Source: Eonycteris spelaea
Lineage: Eukaryota > Chordata > Mammalia > Chiroptera > Pteropodidae
Direction of reading: 5' to 3'
Length of the DNA stretch: 64,000 nt
NCBI GenBank assembly: GCA_003508835.1
Contig: PUFA01000007.1
Coordinates: 18,933,001 to 18,997,000 of the forward strand
Within the stretch, counting starts at the first letter, position 1. Every line of letters begins with the position of its first letter. The notes under the pieces were generated by a model. It was not told the origin of the DNA. It worked only from the letters and a program-made list of their open reading frames with translations, and made no database searches. Below are positions 34,454-45,799 of this stretch, piece after piece. The translations under genes and the position numbers were made by a program.

Positions 34454-35411
34454 GTCATTTGTTTTAGGTGAGCTGACCCCTTTCAGTATTTCCTGTAGTG
34501 CAGGCCTCATAGTGGAGAATTCCCTCAATTTTTGTATGTCTGGAAAGGTCTTATTTCTCCTTCATATCTAAAGGAGAGCTTAGCTGGATACATTATTCTA
34601 GGCTGGTAGTTCCTTTCACTTAATAGTTTGAATATTTGATTCCACTCCTTTCTGGCTTGTAAGGTCTGTGCTGAGAAGTCCAATGGATAATCTAATGGTT
34701 TTCCTTTATAATTACTGTTTCTTCTCCCTGGCTGCCCTGAGAATTCTTCTTTGTTGTTGATTTTTGATCATTTTAATACAATGTGTCTTGGTGAAGGCCT
34801 TTTGGGTTGAGATAATTGGGTGTTCTGTTGACTTCTTGAATTCCAAGCTCCAGCTCATTTCCTTAGATTTGGAAAATTCTCATACACCATTTGTCTTAAA
34901 ATGCTCTCTAGTTCCTGCTCCTTTTCCTCGCCTTCGATAATGCTTATGATATGATGTTTCCTCTCTTGATGGTATCAGCTAGTTCTTGTATTTCTCTTTC
35001 ATTATTTTTTTCTTTTGGTTTCTCCTTCTTCCTTCTGATTTATTTTTAGATTTCTGTCTTCGATACCACTGATCCTTTCTTCCATTTGGGCAACTCTATT
35101 TTTAAGCTTGCTGTTTAATTTTTTCAACTCTTGCAGTGTGGTGTATTTTTTTTAATCTCCATAAGATCTATTCTATTTTGTTTTTGTTTGTTTGTTTGTT
35201 TTTGAGGTTTCAATCTCCTTCTCTGCTCATCTAGTTGTTTTTTTCGATTCCTGAAATTATTCATATGACTCATTTTGGAACTCATTGAGTTTTTTCAGAA
35301 ATACCATCTTGAATTTCTGTCATTTAAGTTGCATATTTCTATGTCTGTAAGGTTATTTTCTGGAGATTTTTCTCTTTCTTTCTGAGATGCATTGTCACCT
35401 TGGTTGTTCAT
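34437..35411 (-). pseudogene. L1-C ORF1 remnant
   Basis: The minus-strand start codon at 35411 is followed by M-N-N-Q-G-D-N-A-S-Q-K-E-R-E-K-S, then a lysine/glutamate-rich coiled coil. An F-S-T-M-R-P-A-L-Q-E-I-L motif near 34495-34530 matches the ORF1p C-terminal domain. Its N-terminus is quite unlike that of L1-A and L1-D, so it belongs to a different L1 lineage. Frames are broken. Confidence 0.65.
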
Positions 35412-36156
35412 GATGTTGTAATGGACTATTTTCCCTCTGGGCATTAATAGACATGTATTCTGCTTTTTTCCAGAAAGATTATTATATAAGGTCTCTCTTT
35501 AGTCTGCTGCAAAGGTGGCACTTTTTCTTTTGGTTTCCAGTAGGTGGCATCTAAGCCTCTTGGATCCCTGCTTTATATAAAGCCTTAAAAACACCTTTTT
35601 ATTTTCTTATAGATATTTAATCATTTATCGCTACCCTCAGTTTCAGTCCCTGTCAGTGTTAACAACAGTTCGGTAGTGTTTGCTCAGATTCCCTGGGCTC
35701 TGCGCAGTGATCAGTCTCGGAGGGTATGGGATGAGGGGCCACCTGGATTGGGGAATTGGGTTTGCGGCTCAGCCTCAGCTGTGCATGCAGTAAAAATCAA
35801 CTGCTGCTTCTCTGCCATCCTTTCTCACTTCTCTGCTTTCTGCCTTAATGCTGGGTACTGCTGCCATCCATATGAAACTCACAGCACTCCCATGCAGGGC
35901 TGTTCAGGGAAGTTGCCACATCTTCATACCCCCTCCTCCTGCAGTGAGCTTCACAGGCTGCAAGAGGCAGCTTCTTTATTTCTCCCAGTCCCCACCTAAC
36001 ATCCAGGTTTCTGATCTGTGGTAGGTCTTATGATCCCATGCTCAGTTTTGTTGTGCAGTTGGTGTTTTTGGTTAGTTTTAGGTGTTTAGCTTATTGTTGT
36101 TTCAAGAGGAGAGATCTAGGGCTGTCTCTCACTCTGCCATGTTTCTCCAAACTCTC

Positions 36157-36173
36157 AAATGTTAGTTTGTTTT
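36157..36173 (+). repeat. right 17-bp target-site duplication of L1-C
   Basis: AAATGTTAGTTTGTTTT, followed by AATAGG, giving the TTTT/AA cleavage context. Confidence 0.92.
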
Positions 36174-36179
36174 AATAGG

Positions 36180-36940
36180 TTAACAGCAACCAGGTCTCCT
36201 TTCTCTAAGAATGAGGAGACATCACTATCCTCTTTTAAATGAAGACCATATTCCTGGTTACTTTCTTATTCTAGGTCTATTAGAGCAATACACTTTTCTC
36301 AGAGGGACAGCATTTTAATAATGATTGAATTAATTTACTATATAGAATGAGCAGGCATTCCAAATGGGAAGGAAGAAGCAAATTCTAACTTTTCAAATGT
36401 TGGCACAAAGAACAGTCTTGCCTCCCATTTAATTAATTCTAAATAAATACTTAAAATAGTCTGACCAGCAAGTATAGCATATTTGCATTCTGTTCTCATC
36501 TGGTATATTTTCATAGTTACCCTCACTGCTCAAGCATGATTCAGACTAAAGATTTCCAGGTATGTTTGGGGTTTTTGTTGTTGTTGTTGTTTTGTCTTTT
36601 AATGTTTGCTTTTCTCACTACATTGTCTTCTTGAGCAAGTAGGTATTTGCTGAGCTGTTGAACCTATTTTGTCTTAATTAACTCCAACCATCTGAAAAAG
36701 ATCCCATGTTCCATAATGCGAAGCCATGGATGGTGAAAAGTAATGCAGTGGTGATGCTGGAAAGATGATTGGTAGGCCAGCAGTAACAAAGAATAGGGAA
36801 ACTAATTTGTATAAAATAAGAGAAAGCACATCTGAGCCTTTTACTGAACACCAGACTTGGGGCATCAGCTATGTAGGAGCTGTTTAATCTATTCTGTCAG
36901 TTTCCTTGTTTCATTCTGGAACAATCTGATTTTCTTCTAA
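36180..36940. other. non-coding sequence, no gene
   Basis: No element recognised except a (GTT)n stretch near 36577-36591. Confidence 0.4.
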
Positions 36941-36944
36941 ATTT

Positions 36945-37075
36945 TACAATAACCTTACAATGTCGGTGATATCCTCATTTTATATGTGAGAATCTGAGGC
37001 TCAGAAAAGTACCTTTGCCAAGATTGTACAATCAGAGAGCAGAATAATGTAGGTTTGAACGCAGGTATAGATGAC
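36945..37075 (-). mobile_element. MIR SINE fragment
   Basis: Inverted MIR: a CAATAACCTTACAATG block, CTCATTTTATATGTGAGAAT, CTGAGGCTCAGAAAAG and GTAGGTTTGAACGCAGGTAT. Confidence 0.7.
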
Positions 37076-37289
37076 CCTAAAGATGCAATCTTATTTTATC
37101 ATGTCTCACTGCGACCCAAATTAAGATTTTAAAAAATCTAATATTTATTTAAGCAATGAAAAACATTTAACTGAATGTCAAGACTCTTTGTGCTAAAAGG
37201 TAATTTCATTTCTGCCAACTACTAAACCAGCAAGATTGAAAGCCTTAGCTGAAATGCTAGATCTGAATTTTGTTCCTTCTTTGCCTTGT

Positions 37290-37425
37290 GATGGATATAG
37301 ATATAGAAATAGATAGAGATACAGATATAGATAAAATATAGACATAGGTATAGATACAGCTAGAGGTATAGATATACATGTAGTTTTAGATAATATATAT
37401 GAGATGTAGATACAGATGTTGAACT
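37290..37425. repeat. degenerate GATA/GATATA-rich tract
   Basis: Repeated AGATATAGAT, ATAGATAGAG and ATAGACATAG units with interruptions; a decayed tetranucleotide or hexanucleotide satellite. Confidence 0.8.
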
Positions 37426-37429
37426 ATAA

Positions 37430-38590
37430 AATATATTTGAAGATATCAAATTTCAGCTCTCTTGTAATTCTTTTTTGAACAGAATTTAGTCATTTGTCTT
37501 TGATATAATGGATAAAAGCAGAAGTGACATAATATTTTCAATTGTTTGGAAAAAAGTGTGGAAAACACATGCCTTATTTCACAAAAGTGTGGAATATGGG
37601 TACCCATCTGCCGTCCCTCTGAACCTGGGCAATTAATGTGTAGGATTTTTACCTGGCCAATTCCAAGCAAAGCATTTACTGCTTTTTCTGTGCAGATATA
37701 AGAATCCCTGTAACTGTAGAATTACTTGCAAGATCAGTCCCTGGGACCTTGGTGCTTTTCTCAGTCACCCACAAATTCTGCCTCCAGTATCTCTCCTTTT
37801 GACTTTCCACATCACAATGTCTTGAAATTGTTTTAAAGTCTGGCTGAGTTGTCACTGTAACTTTTTCTTTTGTATAAGTGAAGGTCAAACATTTCTGAAA
37901 TAGACAAGACTATAATAGTGTTCGGCCGCAAACTATATATATTATATGATGAGCCTTCTAGCTGATTTGATTTTTTTATCTGGGATCTAATAGTAGGAAT
38001 GGAGAGTTTTCAGACTGTAAATGAAACAACAGCTATTTAGACCTTCATCTCCACTTTAAAAATATATATCTGAGTTCTCTTTCAGTAGCCCACACATTTC
38101 TGTGTGTACAATACACAAACAAGCACAAATCCCCAGGATGCTTCTTACAGGGGTGACATCTCAGAGTGGGGACACAAGAAGTAGCTTCAGGGAGTTGTGT
38201 GGTTTTAGTAATAAGAAGAAAACATTGTGATAGTCCTCAGGTCTCAGGTTCTTTTTGCTGCTAAAAGCCAAGATGGTCTATAATGATCATCTTTTTTATT
38301 TCCTCTTCTTGTCCTTTCTCTACTCACCTCTTGTCCTTCTAGTCCCAGACTTTCCACAGCAGCTAAAGCAAGAACGCTCACTGAACTGGAGGAAGTCTGA
38401 TCCTCAGATATCTGACCTCACATAGGATGGAAACAAGAAGCAGATAGGGTCAATTAACAAAGATGCCATATTTTTAAAATCCAAACTTTGAATAATAAAG
38501 AGATACTGAGAACCTCTACAACCAGATTAACTACCTTATCAAAAATAAAATGATAAGGCCCAATGAGGATTTCACTAATCTGGGTAAGAT
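37430..38590. other. non-coding sequence, no gene
   Basis: AT-rich, with chance frames of 70-74 codons and no recognised element. Confidence 0.4.
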
Positions 38591-39183
38591 AAAGAACAAA
38601 GACGGGTTCCTAGTGCTAGGTAGGGTGGGAGAGAGTCCCACATGAGACCCAGCATAGGCAACAACCATCTGCAGATCACTTTGTAGTTCTCACTGGGTAG
38701 CCCTGAGCAATCAAAAAGCCATGGCTGACCTTGGCCTACAGGGGAGCCCTTCCCAAGGGGCCACAAAACCAACACATCTGGAAGCTGGCACCAGACCACA
38801 ATAAGCAACTCCTGACTAGTCTCATTAGTGATACACACAAAGGGTGGTTGCAACAAGTACACAAGCCTGCTGGGGCAAATCTCACTCAGTGGGGGCAGCC
38901 CCCACACAACTACTCTTACTCTGTGGGTGCATCCAAGTCCCACAACTAGTCATTTGAGAGTTAATCTCATCCATTGATCTACTAACAACAATAAAAGATT
39001 GGCAACAACAGAAGATCACACACAACACACACAAAGATCACGTCCAGAGCCCACGGCATAAGGGGTCAGGGTGCGTGTGCCACTGGCCACACAGGACACC
39101 TTCAACATTAGGCCATCTGGCCAAGGCTGAGAGATGAAACAAATACTCCTGACACATAGAAACAAACACAGAGAGGCTAACAA

Positions 39184-40110
39184 AATGAAAAAATTAAGAA
39201 ACACACCACAAATGAACAACAGGAGAAAACTCCAGAAAATAAGCTAAATGAAATAAAACCAAGCAACCTACCAGAGACAGAGTTCAAAATAATGGTTATA
39301 AGGCTGCTCAATGAACTTATGGAGAGAATGGATGAGCAAAATGAGAATCTCAACAGCATAAAAAAAGGACATAGAAACAACAAAAAAGAACCAGACAGAA
39401 ATGAGAGAATACAATAACTGAAATGAATACACTAGAAGGATTCAACAGTAGATTGGACAAAGCAGAAGATCGAATCAGTGAATTGGAAGACAAAGTAGCA
39501 GAATATACCCAATCGGAACATCAAAAGAAAAAAGAATTTAAAAAAAAAAAAAAAAAAAAAAAAGGATAGTTTAAGAGACCTCAGGGACAACAGGAAGCAT
39601 AGAAATATCTGGATCATTGAAGTACCCGAAGAGGAATAGAGAGCGCAAGGAATTGAGAATCTATTTGAAGAAATAATGACAGAAAACTTCCCTAATGTGG
39701 CAAAGAAATTAGACATACAAAGTTCAGGAAGAACAAAGAGTACCAAACAAGAGGAATTCAAACAGACCCAGAAGAGACATATCATAATTAAAATGTCAAA
39801 GTCAAGACAAAAAGAGAATCTAAAAGCAGCAAAGAAAGGAAGCTAGTTACTTATGAGGGTACCCCCATAAGAATGTCTGCTGACTTTTCAATGGAAACTT
39901 TTCAGGCAAGAAGGGAATGGCAAGAAATATTCAAAGTTATGAAAAACAAATCTACAACTACGAATTACTCTACCCAGCAAGGCTTTCTATTAAAATGAAG
40001 ATGAGATAAAAAGCTTCCCAAACAGGAAAAGTTAAGAAATTCATCAACAAACAAGCCAGTATTACAAGAAGTGTCAAAGAGTCCTCTGTAAGAAGAGAAG
40101 GGATAAAAAG
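39184..40110 (+). pseudogene. L1-D ORF1 remnant
   Basis: Starts at an M-K-K-L-R-N-T-P-Q codon series comparable with the ORF1 start of L1-A, then a coiled-coil region. A run of 23 A at 39541-39563 lies inside it. The C-terminal domain is at about 39890-40090, with L-L-Y-P-A-R and K-P-V-L-Q-E type segments. Stops appear already after about 20 codons, so it is not translated as a full protein. Confidence 0.75.
39541..39563. repeat. A23 homopolymer inside L1-D ORF1
   Basis: Twenty-three A residues following AGAATTTA. Confidence 0.95.
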
Positions 40111-40149
40111 AGAATAGAAATAACAAATATGAATAATAAAATGGCAGTA

Positions 40150-41655
40150 ACAATGTACCTATCAGTAATTACTTTAAATGTAAACAGATTAAATGTTCAA
40201 TTAAAAGACATAGGGTAATCAAATGAATAAGGAAACAAGACCCATGCATATGCTGTCTACTAGAGACCCACTTCAGATCAAACGATGCTATCAGACTGAA
40301 AGTAAAGGGTGTAAAAAGAGATTTCATGCAAATGGAAATGAAAAAGATGCTGGGGTAGCAATACTTATATCAGATAAAATAGACTTTAAAACAAAGGCTA
40401 GAAATCAAAGATACCCAGAGACAAAAGAAAATGAAACACAATGACTCAAATTTATGCGACACCGTGAAAGCGTCCTAAGAGGGAAATTCATAGCAATACA
40501 AGCCTACCTCAAGAAACAAGAAAAAGTTCAAATAAACAATCTAAACTTGCAATTAAAAGAACTAGAAAAAGAACAGCAAACAAAGCCCAAAGATAGAAAC
40601 AAGAAATAATAAAGATCAGAGTGGAAATAAATGAAATAGAGTCTAGAAAAACAATACAAAAGATTAATGAAATCTTTGAAAGGATAAACAAAATTGACAG
40701 ACTCTTAGCCAGATTCATCAAGAAAAAAAGAGAGAGGAGTCAAATAAATAAAAATCAGAAATGAAAGAGGAGAAATAACCACAGACTACAAAAAAATTCA
40801 ATGGATCATAAGAAAATACTATGAGCAATTATACATCAACAAATTGGACAATCTGGAAAATGGACACATTCTTAGAAACATACAATCTCCCAATACTGAG
40901 TCAGAAGAAAGAGAAAATCTGAACCGACCAATTGCCACCAATGATATGGAATTGGTAATCAAAAACTCCCAAAAAACAAAAGTCCTGACCAGATGGCTCA
41001 TAGGCAAATTTCACTAAACATTTAAAGAAGAATTATCACCTATTTTTCTCAAACTATTCCCAAAAATTCAAGAAGAGGGAAGGCTCCCTAACTCCTTTTA
41101 TGAGGCCACATAACCTTGATTCCAAACCAGACAAAGACATTACAAAAAAGAAAACTATAGGCCGATATGTCTTATGAACATTGATGCAAAAATCCTCAAT
41201 TAAATATTAGCAAATCAAATTCAGCAATGCATTAAAAATATCACACACCATAATCAAGTTAGATTTATTCCTGGGATGCAAGGTTGGTACGATACCCACA
41301 AATTCATTAATGTGATATACCACATTAACAAATTGAAAGATAAAAACCATATGATCACATTAATAAATGCTAAAAATGTGTACAACAAAAATCCAGCATC
41401 CATTCATGATAAAAACTCTCAGCAAAGTGGAAATAGAGGGAACACACCTCAACATAATAAAGGCCATATATGAAAAACCTACAGCTAACATCATACTCAA
41501 TGGGGAAAGGCTAATAGCATTTTCCTTAAGATCGAGAACAAGACAAGGGTGCCCATTTTCACCACTCCTCTTCAACATTGTATTGGTCTATATTAAACTA
41601 AAAAAGGTTTTGTACAGCAAAGGAAACCATCAACAAAACAAAAAAGACAACTGAC
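40150..41655 (+). pseudogene. L1-D ORF2 remnant with internal deletions
   Basis: ORF2p is the L1 endonuclease and reverse transcriptase. 40190-40415 encodes the endonuclease start, including A-G-V-A-I-L-I-S-D-K. At about 40420-40460 the sequence passes directly to the later K-A-S-L-R-G-K-F-I-A-I-Q-A-Y segment. Reverse transcriptase blocks follow: I-P-G-M-Q-G-W-Y near 41270, [10 protein letters not shown] near 41475 and [16 protein letters not shown] at 41535-41583. The FADD block that should come next is absent; instead a Y-I-K-L-K-K-V-L segment near the C-terminus begins at about 41590. Several stops and frame changes occur. Confidence 0.85.
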
Positions 41656-42250
41656 TGTTTGGGAGGAGATATTCACTAATGACACATCTGATAAAGGGTT
41701 ATATCCAAAATATATAAAGAACTTATACAACTCAACAACAAAAAACAAACGATCCAATTAAAAAATTGGCAGAAGACTTGAACAGATACTACTTTTCCAA
41801 AGAAAAAATACAGATGGCTAATAGACATATGAAAAGATGCTCAAAGTCGCTAACCATCAGAGAAATGAACATTAAAACCACAATATCACATCACACCTGT
41901 CAGAATAAATCATAAATAAATCAAAAGCAACAAGAGTTGAGAGGATGCAGAGAAAGGGAACCCTCGTACTTGTTGGTGTCATTGCAAATTGGTACAACCG
42001 CTATGGAAAACAGTATGGAGGTTCTCAAAAAATTAAAAAATGGATATACCTTTTGACCCAGCAATTGCACTTCTGGGTATATAGCCAAAGAAAACCAAAG
42101 CAATAATTCATAAATATCTATGCACCCCTATGTCAGGCAGCACAATTTACAATAGCCAAGATATGGAAGCAACCTAAATGCCCATCAACAGATGATTGGA
42201 TATAAATTATGGTTCATTTATTCAATGGAATATTACTCAGCCATTAAAAA
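41656..42250 (+). pseudogene. L1-D ORF2 C-terminal region
   Basis: Broken codons of the ORF2p C-terminus: the N-W-Q-K series near 41760, K-L-V-Q-P-L-W-K-T-V-W-R-F near 41985-42030, I-P-F-D-P-A-I-A-L-L-G-I near 42050 and an I-Q-W-N type segment near 42215. These match the end of L1 ORF2p, including its cysteine-containing tail region. Multiple stops are present. Confidence 0.75.
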
Positions 42251-42697
42251 AAATGAATCTTACCATTTACAATGCCTGGATGGATCAGAGGTTATTATGC
42301 TGAGTGAAATAAGTCAGACAAAGAAAGATAAATACTGCATGATTTTACTTATATGCAGAATCTAAGGAACAAAAAGAAAAACTTATCAAAAACAGACTCA
42401 CAAATATAGTGGACAATTTGGTGATGGACAGAGGGGAGGGAGATTGGGGGAATTGGCAGAATGGGGTGAAGGTTAAAGAAGTACAAATTAGTAGTTGATC
42501 GTTGGTCACAGGAATGAGGAGCACGGCAGGGAGAATGCAGTTAGCATTAATATGTTGGCTAGGTGGAGGGCCTGGGAGAGGAAGTAATTGGGGGGAATCG
42601 TTTTATGAACTATATAGATGTCTAACCAATGTTACTGTGAACTTGAAACTAATTTAAATTAAAAAAATACAATTTTAAAAATAATAATAAATAATAA

Positions 42698-42714
42698 TTT
42701 TTTTTTTTTTTTTT
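42698..42714. repeat. poly(T) run directly after the L1-D tail
   Basis: About 17 T residues following the AATAATAATAAATAATAA tail of L1-D. Confidence 0.85.
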
Positions 42715-43064
42715 ATAAAAAGAACGAAGACAAAGAGCGAATTCCCTAGGATACGATGATAAAAGAAAAACATTCAGAGTGAAAGTAGGACAAGGAGTTT
42801 CCCCTTACCTACACCTGTCTGAGGATGTTATCAGAACTGAGCATTTGAATGCAAAATCACGTTTGTGTTATGGAGTAAATTATAGAGGTGTCCCTATTTG
42901 TACTTAGGTTAACTTTATAATTAATTCTAATAATATAGCATCATTAATAGTTTTGACAGGTAAAGAATCCTCCCTAGGGTTAGGTCAATCATAAGCCTTA
43001 ATCTCTTTCCCACAAGGCTGCCTCAGTTCTGCTAATCACTTCCTCCTGCCAAATTAAAAAAAAA

Positions 43065-43255
43065 AAAAAGTCACAGGATGTAACATACGGCATAGCAAAA
43101 ATAGTTAATATTATCGTAGTACAGTGACAGGTGTTACGAGACTTACGGTGGAAGATCACATCAAGGAATATAAATTGAACCACTATGTTGTATACCTGAA
43201 AACTAATATAATATTGTATGACAGCCATATTTATTAAACATTACATTAAGATAAT
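43065..43255 (+). mobile_element. LINE-1 3' end fragment
   Basis: The plus strand has ATACGGCATAGCAAAAATAG, a TTAATATTATCGTAGTACAG block, GACTTACGGTGGAAGATCAC, ATGTTGTATACCTGAAAACT and TAATATAATATTGTATGACA, the standard order of an L1 3' UTR end. 5'-truncated. Confidence 0.75.
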
Positions 43256-43289
43256 GTTATAAAAATAAATGGGTCTGTGATATGTTGTA

Positions 43290-44680
43290 TTGGCTTGGAG
43301 TGACAGCTTTATAGACTTTTCATTAAAAAATAAACATTGTTAAGTAAAAAAAAAAGTAAACCCTGATGATCTCAAGTAATAATAACAATGAAAATTCAAA
43401 TTTCCCACACCCACCAAAACTCTTATAATTATTAGCTTCACCTCTCCTCACCAACCCTTCCCTCAGAAGCTATAGAGTAAAGGAACAGGACTAAAGTAAA
43501 CAAAAACAGAAATCCAGTTAGCTGTTGAGCATATTAATTCTTAATGAACATTCTTAAGAAAGGTGAAAATAAGGGTGAACAGGAGACATAATTTATATTG
43601 TATAAAATATGCATGATTTTACAAAATCCTGCTTTCAGAGAGGATAGACAAGGTCACCAGTAGCTCTAAAGAGCCAATGCCTTAATACGAATCTGTTCTA
43701 GTTTGAGTGTGTCACTGTATTCCCGGGAGCTAGACCAACATCTGGCATTCATAAGATGATCAATTATTATTTGTTGCATAAATTATAAAAAAACAACAGC
43801 TAACTTTATCTTTCTGACCCCAATTTGCTTAACTGAAAAATGGCAAGTAGCTAAGGGTTTTATTACATTTTATTTAGCAGCTAACCTCATTCTGGTTTTC
43901 TAAAAACCTTTATGTTGAGTTCCAATATATACAACAAAAGGAAACAAAAAAAAAGTGTAGGGCAAAAGCAAAAAGAAGACTGAGAACCCAGCCCCTGAAC
44001 CATCCCTTGCCTCTTGGCACTTCCAGGGAGCACTAGAATTCCAGGGACAAAGATTCTAAAAGTTTCTCTTCCAGTTCTCACATTTCATGATTCTGTGCCT
44101 TCCACCACAAAATAGAATTTTATCCCGAATCCTCAGAGAAACATACCCTTCCTTATGCAGGACAGATAGACTTGGACCTGGAACATGGAAATAGAAAGAT
44201 ATTCTTCAAGCAGAGATTACCACTCATTCCCTCCCACCTGACATCACGGGCCTGTAAAGCAAGAGCAGTTTCTGCTCAGCTTTGGCTTTTTGGTAAACCT
44301 CAGTAAAGCTGAAAAGTAATCAATTGGGCTCCTGGGTATATAATTGTTCAAAGGTGATTTACGGCCCAAGATATTGATAATGGTTACAATCAAGCTTTCA
44401 TTTCGGACAAAGTTTCAGCATATACCCAAGGCTTAATGTCAAAGAATATAATTACCTTATTAAGAAAAGGTCAAGGCAAAAAACTTGGAGCCAAGATTTG
44501 CATGTAGCATGGCTGAGGGTTAGGATGGTAAGAGAAACATGAAATTTACAACAGAAAAAAGGAATACGCTCTTCTTCATTTTGTAGAAATAGATTGGGAT
44601 CTATTTTTTAAAAAAGAACTGTGGCATGAGACTCTAAGGCTCATAGAACCCACATTGTTGTATCTGAATAGTTATTCATA
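43290..44680. other. non-coding sequence, no gene
   Basis: No repeat I can name and no credible coding frame. Confidence 0.4.
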
Positions 44681-44684
44681 ATCA

Positions 44685-44905
44685 CTAACATTTATTGACC
44701 CCTTTTAAGTGGCCTGCACAGTTTTGAGTGCCTAAGTTTCATTTCACATTTAACCTGCTCAATAACCCTATGAGCTCAGCACACTTTTTAACATCAATTT
44801 TATAATATGGAAAAAAAAAATGAAGGCCAGGCTTGGTAAGAAAAAGTTCAAGGACACACAGCTAATAAATAGCAACACCGAGATTCAAACTCAAGCCTAT
44901 TTAAT
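44685..44905 (-). mobile_element. MIR SINE, fairly complete
   Basis: Inverted MIR: ACTAACATTTATTGACCCCT, an 'AACCTGCTCAATAACCCTATGAG' type segment, CAAGGACACACAGCTAATAA and GAGATTCAAACTCAAGCC. An A10 run interrupts the middle near 44810-44820. Confidence 0.75.
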
Positions 44906-45329
44906 GTGTAAGTTCATACACAGAATGCTGCCACTCTGGGCCTCTTTGGAATCTCTTTTGAGTAACAAAGATGCCATATGGAATGCCAGTGTCTCTGTTC
45001 CTGACACCAAGCCCCCCTGAAGTCAGGTAAACATTCTAAGTGATAACCCCAGGCCCATCAGTCCTGCCTTTCCCTGACTCTGGTCTTCTGCCAGAGCCAC
45101 GTATAACAGTCTCAAAAAGACTGGAAAGCCAAACTATGCTCTGTAATCTCTCATTAGTTTCCCACTTGCTTAGTTTTGTCAAGCAGATAACAAAATATAC
45201 AGCCACCAGAACTCATCTATTAATAAGGATTAAAAATGCTCCAAATGCTATGCCAATTAGATGCTCATCCCAGAAGTTGAAGATATCAGCTCAGCATAAA
45301 GGTGGCAAGTCTAGGGTAGGAAAAAGTGC

Positions 45330-45480
45330 AGCTTGAGCCCAACTTCTAGCTCTGCCATGCAGAGCCGGATAGCTTGGGAAAATTACCTAAGCATTTTAAA
45401 ACTCAGTCTTCTTATCTCAATTGGACAGTACTAGCCGACTGCACACATTAGTACAGTCAAATGAGATGAGGTGAGACTGT
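45330..45480 (+). mobile_element. MIR SINE fragment
   Basis: Plus MIR: CTTCTAGCTCTGCCATGCAG, a GGGAAAATTACCTAAGC block, AACTCAGTCTTCTTATCTC and a terminal CAAATGAGATGAG. Confidence 0.55.
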
Positions 45481-45574
45481 TAACAAGGGATAGTGAACAT
45501 CAGTGAATGAGACTGCCATTCAGAAACTGAAAGATGCTGATATACTGACACTAAGCAGTCAGTAAATTGTTTGC

Positions 45575-45740
45575 CTCCGTTCAAATTCACCTTGGTTATT
45601 TTATTGCTCTATGACTTTGGACAAGTTTATTAACCTCCATGCACCTTAGTGTTCTGAACCATAAGATGGGTATAACAGCAATACCACAGAGGGTTGTCGT
45701 GAAGATTAAATGAGATGATAGAATGACTGGCATGAATAAT
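45575..45740 (+). mobile_element. MIR SINE fragment
   Basis: Plus MIR: CTATGACTTTGGACAAGTTT, ATTAACCTCCATGCACC, AGATGGGTATAACAGCAAT and GGGTTGTCGTGAAGATTAAA, followed by TGAGATGATAGAATG. An inverted MIR-like start (ATTTATTGAGTGATTACTAT) follows at 45755. Confidence 0.7.
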
Positions 45741-45799
45741 AATAACAGTGATAATTTATTGAGTGATTACTATGTGTTAGGCATTATATATTTACTTTT

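Larger units (their letters stand above)
32981..36156 (-). mobile_element. LINE-1 (L1-C): intact 5' end, missing its 3' half
   Basis: Read on the minus strand, it starts at 36156 with the L1 leader (GGAGAAACATGGCAGAGTG). It continues through a 5' UTR to an ORF1 start codon at 35411-35409 and ORF1 to about 34440. The ORF2 endonuclease region follows, including F-H-P-K-Q near 33510 and R-G-K-F-I-S-L near 33135. It ends at 32981 within the segment just before the reverse transcriptase. A perfect 17-bp duplication flanks it, and the empty site restores TTTT/AATAGG, an L1 endonuclease target. The deletion of the 3' half therefore dates from insertion. Confidence 0.88.
38600..42690 (+). mobile_element. 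LINE-1 (L1-D): near end-to-end, with two large ORF2 deletions
   Basis: A GC-richer 5' UTR lies at 38600-39180, ORF1 at 39184-40110, ORF2 pieces at 40150-42250 and a 3' UTR ending in an A-rich tail near 42690. The ORF2 order jumps at about 40420 from the endonuclease start to its end. It jumps again at about 41590 from just before the catalytic FADD motif to the C-terminal domain. The copy is therefore about 4.1 kb instead of the usual 6-7 kb. It has the best-preserved L1 proteins in the window but cannot encode a working ORF2p. Confidence 0.85.

Noticed and set aside
37290..37425. CRISPR-like or structured repeat array
   Set aside because: The units are irregular GATA-type microsatellite words without spacers.
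20327..38943. Open frames of about 100-122 codons (20327-20683, 34043-34351, 35676-35999, 38575-38943) as host genes
   Set aside because: All lie within L1 5' UTR, ORF1 or ORF2 sequence, mostly antisense to it. None has a domain, splice context or Kozak support.
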